A stretch of DNA of 63,841 nucleotides, taken from positions 55,103-118,943 of the forward strand of contig JAENYV010000012.1 of the NCBI GenBank assembly GCA_016841605.1, written 5' to 3'. Positions 35,601-43,640 of this stretch are shown here, piece after piece. The position numbers and the translations under genes were made by a program. Positions within the stretch are counted from its first letter, which is position 1; each line of letters starts with the position of its first letter. The DNA comes from Dethiobacter alkaliphilus (GTDB lineage Bacteria; Bacillota; Dethiobacteria; DTU022; UBA8154). The notes beneath the pieces were generated by a model. That model made no database searches. It saw only the letters and a program-made list of their open reading frames with translations, and had not been told where the DNA came from.

Positions 35601-37192
35601 CAGACAAATTCCTCGTCCAATTCGCCGATCTTGGCCCTGGTGTCGGCCAGACGGAGGTCATAATAACCCCGGTCGGGGATAGTGCCGCCTCCCTGAAAAA
35701 CGAGACGGGCAGCGCCGTCACGAGCCTTGACGGTCCGGTCGAGCTTATCCAAAATGATCCGCGGCTTCAACTCCCGCAGGCGGGTATCCGCGTAGCGTCC
35801 GGCCAACATTTCCAGCAAAAGGTCATAGCTCTTTCTGGACAGATTACGATAGGGATAACTGGTTTTGAGGAAGGCGTAGAGCTCATCTAGATCCCAGCTC
35901 TCCACAGAGGTCATGGAGAGAAGCACCTGGGCCAGCACATCCAGAGGTGCTTCAACAGGGGAGGCAGGTTCAATCTCTGCCGCAGAGAGGTTAAGGGAGG
36001 CCACCGCGGCTTCCACAAAATCCCGGCCAAAAATGGGATATAAAAACCCCCGGCTCACCTGACCCACCCCGTGGCCGGCTCGGCCGAGTCTTTGGATGGC
36101 AGAGGTCAGGGAGGGCGGGGTTTGCACCAGAAGCACCGCATCCAGATCACCGATATCGATTCCCAGCTCAAGGGAATTGGTGGCCACGATCCCCTTCAGC
36201 TCGCGGTGTTTTAGTTTCTCTTCCACTGTCAGGCGAAGCTCCCTGGCCAGTGAGCCATGGTGGGAATAAACCAGGGGTTCGCCGGCAGCATCGTTGATCA
36301 GGCGGGTCAGTTTTTCCACTGTGCGGCGGTTATTGCAAAACACCAGGGTAGCCCGGTTCTCATTGATCACTTTTACAAGAACGGAGGCCAGGGCCTGCCA
36401 GAGTGCGTCCTTTTCCGCCCCCGCACCATTCTGCTGAACAGCGTCAACAGTTAAGCAATAGTGTTTTGGTGCGGCCGACCGGCAGAGAGTCACCTGCCGC
36501 TTTGCATAGGAATAATTCCCGCCGCGGGGATGTGCCGTATAGCCGCCCACAAAAGCGGCAACCTGTTCAAGGGGCCGGACTGTGGCGGATAAGGCGATCC
36601 TCTGGAACTCTCCCGCCAGAGGAATAATCCTGTCCACCGCGGTGATCAGGTGAGTGCCCCGTTTACTGTCCAGGACCGCGTGGATTTCGTCCAAAATAAC
36701 CGTTTCCACCCCGTTTAAGATGAGGCGGTTATTTTTTGAGCTGAGCAGAAGGTTGAGGCTCTCAGGAGTGGTAATCAGGATCTCCGGCGGCTTGCGCAGC
36801 ATTTGGCGGCGTTCGTTTGACGGTGTGTCGCCGCTGCGGGTCAGCACTCTTATCCGGGGAAACGCCTCCCCCGCCTCTTGAAAACAGGTCTGCAGTTCCT
36901 GGAGCGGCTTCAAGAGGTTGCGCCGGACATCATTGTTGAGGGCCTTGAGGGGAGAAACATACAAGACCCGCACCTGGCCGCCCGTCCAATCACCGGTAAT
37001 GAGCTTCTGCAAGGCCCAGAGAAAAGCGGTCAGGGTTTTACCGCTGCCCGTAGGAGCAGTAATCAAGACATGTTCTCCTTTGGCAATGCAGGGCCAGGCC
37101 CGGACCTGGATATCGGTCGGCGTGCCCACCTTTTCGGCAAACCATTTGCGGATAAGCGGATGAAACAGCTCTAAAACCGGGTGCTCCTCCAT
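32693..37192 (-). CDS. lhr: Lhr-type large ATP-dependent DNA helicase
   Basis: 1499 residues, the full-length bacterial Lhr size. Walker A APTGSGKT (46-53), DEIH box (VILDEIH), the RecA2 domain with LGRAGHG (motif VI region), a winged helix and the long C-terminal region of HTH/Lhr-CTD type. Lhr proteins translocate 3' to 5' on single-stranded DNA and unwind RNA-DNA hybrids. In mycobacteria lhr lies beside a nei-type gene, as here. The ATG follows CAGGTGG. Confidence 0.93.
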   Translation of the reverse strand: MEEHPVLELFHPLIRKWFAEKVGTPTDIQVRAWPCIAKGEHVLITAPTGSGKTLTAFLWALQKLITGDWTGGQVRVLYVSPLKALNNDVRRNLLKPLQELQTCFQEAGEAFPRIRVLTRSGDTPSNERRQMLRKPPEILITTPESLNLLLSSKNNRLILNGVETVILDEIHAVLDSKRGTHLITAVDRIIPLAGEFQRIALSATVRPLEQVAAFVGGYTAHPRGGNYSYAKRQVTLCRSAAPKHYCLTVDAVQQNGAGAEKDALWQALASVLVKVINENRATLVFCNNRRTVEKLTRLINDAAGEPLVYSHHGSLARELRLTVEEKLKHRELKGIVATNSLELGIDIGDLDAVLLVQTPPSLTSAIQRLGRAGHGVGQVSRGFLYPIFGRDFVEAAVASLNLSAAEIEPASPVEAPLDVLAQVLLSMTSVESWDLDELYAFLKTSYPYRNLSRKSYDLLLEMLAGRYADTRLRELKPRIILDKLDRTVKARDGAARLVFQGGGTIPDRGYYDLRLADTRAKIGELDEEFVWERRVGETFMLGTRVWRIMRVTHNDVEVVPGDKTINIIPFWRSEEQNRDFFYSAKIGRFLEDAEENLETVSFMPRLAAEYNWSAEAVGMLSDFLKRQRDVTGRPLPHRHHLLIEHFDDPGNKADSKQVILHTLWGGKVNRPFSLALAAAWEEKHGYHLEIYADNNSIMLLLPHSFAPIDLFTLVSPHNLESKLRQKLESSGFFGAKFRENAGRALLLPRANFKKRMPLWLNRLRAKKLMAAVSSYADFPIMLETWRTCLQDEFDLETLKQLLEEIIDGRISISETVTSRPSPFAADLLWQRTNKYMYEDDTPFSGKQSDLSRELLKELVYAPHLRPELPEALIRELDGKLKRTAPGYAPADGEELLLWIKERLFIPADEVDSLFAAMERDYNPDLKKITGSLGAKVARLHLPGGEQPGLCALENLPRITAALGIAFSELTLHPLNPQAAGELEASLTKVEALFTPGTAGTPEEPEQFGSDTVLFVSQWLSYYGPVPQDFVCKRLGLTAGAWSAVLETLLQEDSIVADVLTEGAREAEVCDLENLERLLAMARRARRPEFNPLPLDALPLFLASYQGIVEKGTTIEDLQERLERLFGFVSQARLWEEVILPARMEPYYTAWTDSLLHAQGLLWFGRGSKRVGFCFPEDLELFPAGENGRVKDEGEKAGAARDLFPDPWGKYDFFALGRYTGLPTDELTQKLWQHVWQGSIANDSLAVLRAGILNNFTPIEVEKRRGFGRRAGFNRWSASRPIHGNWFILPESEDRDLLEQEELSKERIRRLFSRYGVLFRELLRQELPELQWRSIFRTLRLMEFSGEIYAGYFFAQISGLQFASREAIRYLRKGLDEDGIYWLNAADPASPCGLKLPGLDEELPARLSTNFMVFRGSRLKMVAKRNGKELVIRADPADPALPAYFTFCRTLLIRAYNPLKSITVELINGLPALESPYKKALQEIGFTVHYKGLELRRQYN

Positions 37193-37364
37193 GACGGTTC
37201 CACCTGCCTGCTTATTTTTTTTGCAAATAGTTAATCAGGACTGGAAAAAATAACACGTAACATTTAAAATAATGGTTAAGAATAAAAAAGGAATTCTCAA
37301 TCGATAGGTCGAAAGAACTGCTTTGAGAAAATTAGATAAAATTCACTGAGAAAAGGGATGCCTC

Positions 37365-39041
37365 TTGAAAAAGAAAAGTGATAAGCCTACAGTTAATATA
37401 ATTCTTCCCGATCATTCAACCGTGACATTACAGGCAGGCAAAAGCCTGCTGGAGTTAAGCGAGCAAATATCATTACATTATCCCACATCAATTGTAGCTG
37501 CTTTGGTTAATGGGAAACTCAAAGATTTGACATATATCCCGGAAGATGCTGCAGTTATCCGATTTCTTGATATCGGCACAAAAGAAGGCGCCAGTATTTA
37601 CCAGCGAAGCCTTACTTTACTGCTGATTTATGCCACCCGACTATTATATCCGCAAGCGCAGATTCAAGTAGAACATTCCCTCGGCAAAGGTCTGTATTGT
37701 GAGATAGATAAAAGCCCGCCTCTTACGGCTGAAGACGTTAAGGCTCTTGAAAAAAAGATGCGGGAGCTTATAGCGCAAAACTTACCGATTAAAAAAAACA
37801 AAGTACCAATTGAGGAAGCCGGACAAATTTTCCAGCAAGAGGGGTTCCAGGACAAAGCTCTCTTTTATAAGTATTGGCCGGAAGAAAAATTAACCATCTA
37901 CACTTTAGGCGATCTAAAAGATTCACTTCATGGATACATGGTACCAAGCACCGGTATCCTGCGGCTATTTGCCTTGCAATACCGTGCTCCCGGCTTAGTT
38001 TTGCGCTTTCCCCATGAAAAAGACCCGCAAACAATTCCCCCGTACATTGAACAACCAAAACTTTTTGAAATCTTTCGGGAGACGGAAAAATGGGCTGAAA
38101 TTCTTGGGTTTGACACTGTCGGCGTGTTAAACGACCGGATTAAGCAAGGTGAAGGCTCCGACATAATTCGGATTACCGAAGCGCTTCACGAAAAAAAAGT
38201 CGCACAAATAGCCGACATGATATCAAAACAGAAAGATGAAATAAGCATCATTCTCATTGCCGGTCCTTCCTCTTCCGGCAAAACCACTTTTGCCCAACGC
38301 TTGCGCATCCAGTTGCTGGTAAACGGCATTCGCCCCTTTCCCATCTCCCTGGATGATTATTTTGTCGATAGAGGACATACACCAGTTGATGAGTCCAACA
38401 ATCCTGATTTTGAACATATTGAAGCAATCGACCTGGAACTATTCAATACCCATCTGCTGCGCCTCATTGATGGTAAAGAAGTAGAAATACCCACTTTTAA
38501 TTTCACAACCGGCGCCAGAGAATACTCCGGTCATAAAATTAAACTTCAAAAGAACCAGCCTCTTATTATTGAAGGAATACACGGACTTAATGAAAGGCTG
38601 ACGCAGTCTATCCCCCGCCACAAAAAATTTAAAATCTATGTTTCCGCGCTGACAGCCTTAAACGTGGACCGCCATACGCGCATTCACACTACCGATACAA
38701 GGCTTATTCGCCGCATCGTCCGTGACAACCAGTTCCGCGGCACTAATGCACAGAAAACTATTCGCCGCTGGCCCTCCGTCCGACGCGGGGAAGAACAAAA
38801 TATCTTTCAACTTCAGGAAGAAGCGGATATTATGTTTAACTCCTCCCTGGTCTACGAACTAGCCGTACTGAAACCGCTGGCAGAACCGCTCTTGAAAGAA
38901 ATCGATCAAACAGCACCTGAATTTGTTGACGCCAAGCATCTGGTCCTCTTCCTTTCCGGCTTTGTTCCTCTGGGAACAAAGGATATACCCGCCAATTCCA
39001 TCATACGAGAATTTATCGGCGGATCATGCTTCTATTGTTGA
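37365..39041 (+). CDS. TGS-domain nucleoside (uridine) kinase-like protein
   Basis: 558 residues: a TGS domain (10-70), a threonyl-tRNA-synthetase-like second domain (about 75-240) and a uridine-kinase fold with Walker A GPSSSGKTTF from residue 300 and SLDDYFVDR. This arrangement is common in Firmicutes and annotated as nucleoside kinase. The start is TTG behind AAAAGGGATG. Its last 29 bp overlap, tail to tail, the anti-sigma gene on the other strand. Confidence 0.88.
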   Translation: MKKKSDKPTVNIILPDHSTVTLQAGKSLLELSEQISLHYPTSIVAALVNGKLKDLTYIPEDAAVIRFLDIGTKEGASIYQRSLTLLLIYATRLLYPQAQIQVEHSLGKGLYCEIDKSPPLTAEDVKALEKKMRELIAQNLPIKKNKVPIEEAGQIFQQEGFQDKALFYKYWPEEKLTIYTLGDLKDSLHGYMVPSTGILRLFALQYRAPGLVLRFPHEKDPQTIPPYIEQPKLFEIFRETEKWAEILGFDTVGVLNDRIKQGEGSDIIRITEALHEKKVAQIADMISKQKDEISIILIAGPSSSGKTTFAQRLRIQLLVNGIRPFPISLDDYFVDRGHTPVDESNNPDFEHIEAIDLELFNTHLLRLIDGKEVEIPTFNFTTGAREYSGHKIKLQKNQPLIIEGIHGLNERLTQSIPRHKKFKIYVSALTALNVDRHTRIHTTDTRLIRRIVRDNQFRGTNAQKTIRRWPSVRRGEEQNIFQLQEEADIMFNSSLVYELAVLKPLAEPLLKEIDQTAPEFVDAKHLVLFLSGFVPLGTKDIPANSIIREFIGGSCFYC

Positions 39042-39756
39042 AATCAACCAAAATCGTATCGTCGGTGGTAGGAAAGAGGCTTCCGCCTTTCGGTTCCAGG
39101 CTGATACTGATTTGTTGCACCTCTTGAATGTTCCGTTGCTGCAAATATAATTCACCATATTGTTCCATCACACGCAGCAGTCCGCCGTTTTCTTTTTTTA
39201 CGGGTTTAACCAACCAGATCTGATAATCGTATCCGGCATTATTTTCTACGTTCTGCATATAACAGTATACCTCATCACGCCGGCCGTTTACCCAAATGAT
39301 TCCGTTAATACCGCTAAGCTGGCCCTTTTGGGGATTAATCATATATTGCACCGTTTTTTTATCATCTGTGACAAAGGACGGAATATCCTCCGTAGCAATA
39401 GGAAGCCGCTCCCATGAATCCAGAGGCAATCTACTCTGAATCGTCGTTACGGCCAGTATAAACATGCCTATTACGATAATTGACGCTGTACTCCAGAGTA
39501 CTGCCGGATTCAGAAGTTTACGCTTTACTTGCCGACGTAGAATCCGGTTTTTTAAACGCCTATACAGATAGACCGTCGGCTCAACATTGCTGTCATCTTC
39601 TAATATATTATGCCACTCTGCATACAACTTCCGGCACGACCCGCACTCAGCCAAATGCTCTTGCAAGGCTTGAGATCTAATTGAGGGCAAATTGCCCAAT
39701 ATATCATCAACAATCTCTATCTCAAACTGCCGGCATTGTGTTGGATTCATCTGCAC
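39013..39756 (-). CDS. Anti-sigma factor, zinc-finger plus RskA-like domain
   Basis: 247 residues. The N-terminal ZAS domain has HLAECGSC (HxxxCxxC); one membrane helix lies at about 84-104; the outside part (105-247) resembles the RskA domain. It should hold the ECF sigma factor encoded 6 bp upstream at the membrane until a signal, perhaps proteolysis, frees it. The 3' end runs 29 bp into the convergent kinase gene. Confidence 0.87.
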   Translation of the reverse strand: MQMNPTQCRQFEIEIVDDILGNLPSIRSQALQEHLAECGSCRKLYAEWHNILEDDSNVEPTVYLYRRLKNRILRRQVKRKLLNPAVLWSTASIIVIGMFILAVTTIQSRLPLDSWERLPIATEDIPSFVTDDKKTVQYMINPQKGQLSGINGIIWVNGRRDEVYCYMQNVENNAGYDYQIWLVKPVKKENGGLLRVMEQYGELYLQQRNIQEVQQISISLEPKGGSLFPTTDDTILVDFNNRSMIRR

Positions 39757-39762
39757 ACCTCC

Positions 39763-40320
39763 TTAAGGTTCCAACCAACCCATTTGAATAAATTGTTTTC
39801 TAATATTGTTTACTCCATAACGAACCCAGGACTTGACTGTTCCCAGCGGGCATCCTGTTAATTCGGCCCAATCTTTTTGCCGTAACGAGCGAAAATAGGT
39901 TGCTGCCAATGCTTCACGCTGAGGTCCGGACAAATGCTGCAACGATTCATGCAAGCTTTCTATTTTAAGTTTCATCAAAACCGATTCGGCAGTGGGATCA
40001 GCAGTACTGTTAAGGCCGGCGGATTCCGTCACATCATTTAATTCCTTACTTAAAACCTGTTGCTTCTTCCTCCGCAAGCGGTCGATGGCTCTACTCCTGG
40101 TTTTAACCCCCAGCCATGCCTTCATGCTGCCCCGTTCGGGGTCAAACTGTTCCGGATGCTGAATTACTTCTAAAAAAACATCGTGGCATAAATCTTCGGC
40201 TTCAACAGGATCTTTGATTATATACAGGGCGATTTTATATACATGGGATATATTTTGCTTATAAAGATCGTCAAAACATTGCAGTGAGCATTCTGTTTTA
40301 TGTTGCCATAAATTAGACAT
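39763..40320 (-). CDS. ECF-family RNA polymerase sigma factor
   Basis: 185 residues from the ATG at 40320 (SD GTGAGG); the frame stays open to 40614 but that part overlaps the divergent gene and encodes nothing recognisable. Region 2 reads DPVEAEDLCHDVFLEVIQHP, and region 4 holds the HTH QKDWAELTGCPLGTVKSWV. It resembles SigK/RpoE-type factors paired with RskA-like anti-sigmas. It is divergent from the NEW3-ABC-HtrA operon, its likely regulon. Confidence 0.9.
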   Translation of the reverse strand: MSNLWQHKTECSLQCFDDLYKQNISHVYKIALYIIKDPVEAEDLCHDVFLEVIQHPEQFDPERGSMKAWLGVKTRSRAIDRLRRKKQQVLSKELNDVTESAGLNSTADPTAESVLMKLKIESLHESLQHLSGPQREALAATYFRSLRQKDWAELTGCPLGTVKSWVRYGVNNIRKQFIQMGWLEP

Positions 40321-40353
40321 TTTCCTCACCCACTTTAGAAAGATGCTAACTAT

Positions 40354-40383
40354 TTTATACACCAATATCAAAAAAAAAATCAA
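40354..40383 (-). promoter_or_regulatory. Possible sigma-A promoter for the sigma/anti-sigma pair
   Basis: On the minus strand TTGATT, 18 bp (mostly a T-run) and TATAAA lie about 35 bp before the sigma-factor start. No classic ECF box (GGAAC with CGTC at 16-17 bp) could be found with confidence in the shared 136-bp gap. Confidence 0.35.
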
Positions 40384-40456
40384 CCCCCATAAATCCAACC
40401 CGGCTGTTAATACGTAATAACTTATAGAAGAAAATTTATTATAAGGAGGGAAAAAC

Positions 40457-41629
40457 TTGCAGCGCCACTTACAAAAAATCGTTGTCATACTTATGCTGAT
40501 GGGTTTAATGGGGGGGATTTTGTTTCCTGTTTTGCCCGCGCTGGCGGCAACCGCCGGTGTCCAGCTCTTTACGGAATATTCGGGGATTGCCGTTACACCG
40601 GGCCAATCGATCAATTATTCTATTAACATTATTAATAACAGCAATTCCATCCAACATGCCTCTCTGGAAATCACTGAACAACCGGAAGGGTGGGAAACCA
40701 GTTTGACTGCCGGCGGATGGAACATCAGCCGGCTTTCCGTCAGGCCGCAAAGCGAAGAAAGCTTTACCCTGCAGACCGAAGTTCCTTTGCAAGTAGAAAA
40801 AGGCAGTTATCGCTTTACTATTCGTGCCACCGATACCGCCGGCAGAGTCAGCACGCTGCCTATTGCAATTGAAGTCACGGAACAGGGCACTTTTCGAACC
40901 GAATTGGAGACCGACCAGCCCAATATGCAGGGGAACGCTGATTCTAGTTTTAATTACCGTCTTACTTTAAGAAACCGTACCGCGGATGAGCAGCTTTATG
41001 CCCTTTCCACTGATGCTCCCCGGGGATGGAATGTTGATTTTGAAGTTTCCTCCCAAAAAGTTACCTCTGTAAAAGTAGAAGCGAATACAGCTCAGGAGAT
41101 AAATGTCACCATTGCTCCTCCTGCCGAAATTGAGGCCGGAACTTACACCATCCCTGTTCAAGCTCAAGCCGGTTCATCTTCAGCAGAAGCGGAACTAGAA
41201 GTAAACATTACAGGAACTTACAGAATGGAGCTCAGCACTCCCACCGGCCGGTTAAGCACCGATATTACCGCGGGAAAAGAGAAAATGGTCGAACTGCAGT
41301 TGAACAACACCGGATCTTCGGAGCTGGAAGACATTAAACTGAGCCAATCGGCACCTGTTGATTGGGAAGTGAAGTTTGAACCCCAAATTATTGAATCATT
41401 GCTTCCCGGTGAATCTGCAACCGTAAATGCCCGCATTAAATCGAGCGGTAAAGCCATCTCCGGCGATTATCTTGTTAATATCCAGGCCCAGACACCGGAA
41501 GTATCCGACAGCGCGGACTTTAGGATCACGGTTAAAACTTCCGCCCTCTGGGGTTGGATCGGCGTATTTATTATTGCCATGGTTGGAGCAGGAATTTATT
41601 ACCTTTTCCATAAATTTGGGAGGCAATAA
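40457..41629 (+). CDS. Secreted NEW3-repeat protein with C-terminal membrane anchor
   Basis: 390 residues: signal peptide (1-30), three NEW3-type Ig-like domains (about 35-140, 145-255 and 258-360) marked by PEGWETSL, PRGWNVDF and PVDWEVKF, then a single membrane helix (about 363-385). Such COG1470-type proteins often precede ABC-2 transporters. The start is TTG six bases after AAGGAGGG. First gene of a four-gene operon, facing outward; a role as surface receptor or scaffold for the transporter is inferred. Confidence 0.85.
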   Translation: MQRHLQKIVVILMLMGLMGGILFPVLPALAATAGVQLFTEYSGIAVTPGQSINYSINIINNSNSIQHASLEITEQPEGWETSLTAGGWNISRLSVRPQSEESFTLQTEVPLQVEKGSYRFTIRATDTAGRVSTLPIAIEVTEQGTFRTELETDQPNMQGNADSSFNYRLTLRNRTADEQLYALSTDAPRGWNVDFEVSSQKVTSVKVEANTAQEINVTIAPPAEIEAGTYTIPVQAQAGSSSAEAELEVNITGTYRMELSTPTGRLSTDITAGKEKMVELQLNNTGSSELEDIKLSQSAPVDWEVKFEPQIIESLLPGESATVNARIKSSGKAISGDYLVNIQAQTPEVSDSADFRITVKTSALWGWIGVFIIAMVGAGIYYLFHKFGRQ

Positions 41630-41634
41630 AGATA

Positions 41635-42576
41635 ATGATAAGCGATACTATCATTGAATTAAATGGGTTAACTAAAAAATACGAGCAACTAACAGCTGTC
41701 GATTATTTAACACTGTCCGTTCACCGGGGCGAAATATTTGGGTTGCTGGGACCCAATGGAGCAGGGAAAACAACCACCATCCTGATGTTGCTGGGGCTAG
41801 CGGAGCCTACTGCGGGAAAGATCGAAGTCTGTGGAATCGACCCCACTTTTCAGCCCCTTATCGTGAAAGAAAAAGTAGGCTATCTTCCCGATGAGGTTGG
41901 TTTCTATGAAAACTTGAGCGGTTGGGAAAACCTTCTTTACACGGCAGCACTTAACCGTATTACAATCTCCGTAGCCGAAGAGCGGGCGCGGCATCTGCTG
42001 GGACAGGTAGGCTTAACGCAAAAAGCCCACGAAAAAGTCCAAACCTACTCCAGGGGTATGAAACAACGTTTGGGCCTGGCCGATATCTTGATCAAGGAAC
42101 CGGAAATTATTATTCTGGATGAACCGACCAACGGTATCGACCCGGAAGGTGTACGGGAGTTGCTGACACTGATTAAACAGCTAAACCGGGAAAAAGGTAT
42201 GACTGTTCTTTTATCTTCCCATAACCTGCATCAAGTTCAACAAATTTGTGACCGGGTAGGCCTTTTTGTCGAGGGGAAATTAATCGCCATAGGACCAATT
42301 AAAGAACTGGCTTCGGACCTGTTTAAAAATGATCCTGTCCTGCTGGAAGTAGAGGCGGAACCCGTTGACGAGCAATTGCTTACCGCCATAAAAACAAACC
42401 AATATGTGACAAAGGTTGAGCAAAAACAGAATTGCTTATTAATCTTTTCCCGGCAGCATGTAAGCGCGGAAATCGCCGGCATCATTGTAAGCCACGGGGC
42501 CCGCCTCTCCCACTTAAACCAACATGATTACGGCCTCGATGAAATTTATCACCGCTATTTTGAAGGAGGGATGTAG
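41635..42576 (+). CDS. ABC-2 type transporter ATP-binding protein
   Basis: 313 residues. Walker A GPNGAGKTT, signature YSRGMKQR, Walker B IIILDEPTNGID and an H-loop (SSHN) are intact, and a regulatory C-terminal domain follows (about 230-313). The domain order resembles CcmA/DrrA proteins that partner ABC-2 permeases. It lies 5 bp after the NEW3 gene. Confidence 0.92.
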   Translation: MISDTIIELNGLTKKYEQLTAVDYLTLSVHRGEIFGLLGPNGAGKTTTILMLLGLAEPTAGKIEVCGIDPTFQPLIVKEKVGYLPDEVGFYENLSGWENLLYTAALNRITISVAEERARHLLGQVGLTQKAHEKVQTYSRGMKQRLGLADILIKEPEIIILDEPTNGIDPEGVRELLTLIKQLNREKGMTVLLSSHNLHQVQQICDRVGLFVEGKLIAIGPIKELASDLFKNDPVLLEVEAEPVDEQLLTAIKTNQYVTKVEQKQNCLLIFSRQHVSAEIAGIIVSHGARLSHLNQHDYGLDEIYHRYFEGGM

Positions 42577-42577
42577 C

Positions 42578-43597
42578 ATGACCGCGGTTCTGCAAAAATT
42601 AAGTGCGTTCTTCCGCCGAGTCCCCTTTAACCGGGAAAAAGCGCATCAAGCACAGCATCCCTTTTGGGTCATAGTCCGTAAGGAAACAATGGACCAGATA
42701 AACAGCCGACGTTTTATTATACTGCTGGGATTAATGCTGTTAACGGCTATTGCCTCACTTTATACGGCAATGTCCAGCCTTCAAAGCGCAATTTCGGAAG
42801 ATACCTCGACATCTTTTGTCTTTTTGAAGCTGTTTACGGCTACTGACGGCACTTTGCCCCCTTTTATCACCTTTATCAGCTTATTGGGGCCGATTATTGG
42901 CATTGCTCTGGGTTTTGACGCCGTAAATTCAGAACGCAGCAGAGGGACTTTGAGCCGCTTACTGGCTCAACCCATCTCCCGGGATTATATTATTAACGCC
43001 AAATTTGTCGCTTCCCTGTCAATAATTTCCATGATGGTTATTACCCTGGGTTTGTTGATGTTTGGCATGGGCATTTTGTTAACAGGCATACCGCCTACTC
43101 CGGAAGAATTCTGGCGCATATTCTTTTTCCTGCTGGTTAGTATAGTGTATATTGGCGTCTGGCTAAACCTGGCAATTATGTTTTCCGTTAAATTTAAACA
43201 ATCTGCCACATCCGCTTTGTCCGGCCTGGCGGTCTGGTTGTTTTTCAGCCTCTTCTTTACAATGCTTGTTAATATTATTGTGCAATCTACAATGCCCACG
43301 CAGGTTACGGATGTTAATCAACTCATCAGTTATCAAAGCTTTGTGCAGAACTTGTTGCGCATATCACCCAGCCAGCTCTTCAGTGAAGCAACGACTACTT
43401 TACTGGTTCCCACTATCCGCACACTTGGTCCTGTTACCGTGGAACAGGCCTCTTACGCCCTAGCCGGGCCGCTGCCGTTAGGACAAAGTTTACTGCTGGT
43501 TTGGCCCCAGTTAACATGTCTGGTTGCAGAAGCCTGTCTAATCTTCGGACTTTCCTATGTGCTCTTTATGAAACAAGAAGTTCGTTCCCGTTTATAA
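42578..43597 (+). CDS. ABC-2 type transporter permease
   Basis: 339 residues from the ATG at 42578 (SD GGAGGG, 1 bp after the ATPase stop). A cytoplasmic head, TM1 (about 45-65), a short outer loop, then five more helices; NSERSRGTLSRLLAQPISR is the family coupling region. Transport direction is outward in most ABC-2 systems. The substrate is unknown; the neighbours point to the cell envelope. Confidence 0.88.
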   Translation: MTAVLQKLSAFFRRVPFNREKAHQAQHPFWVIVRKETMDQINSRRFIILLGLMLLTAIASLYTAMSSLQSAISEDTSTSFVFLKLFTATDGTLPPFITFISLLGPIIGIALGFDAVNSERSRGTLSRLLAQPISRDYIINAKFVASLSIISMMVITLGLLMFGMGILLTGIPPTPEEFWRIFFFLLVSIVYIGVWLNLAIMFSVKFKQSATSALSGLAVWLFFSLFFTMLVNIIVQSTMPTQVTDVNQLISYQSFVQNLLRISPSQLFSEATTTLLVPTIRTLGPVTVEQASYALAGPLPLGQSLLLVWPQLTCLVAEACLIFGLSYVLFMKQEVRSRL

Positions 43598-43640
43598 ACG
43601 CTTAAACCGTCACAAAAATTTTGATTGGAGGTAAATTATT

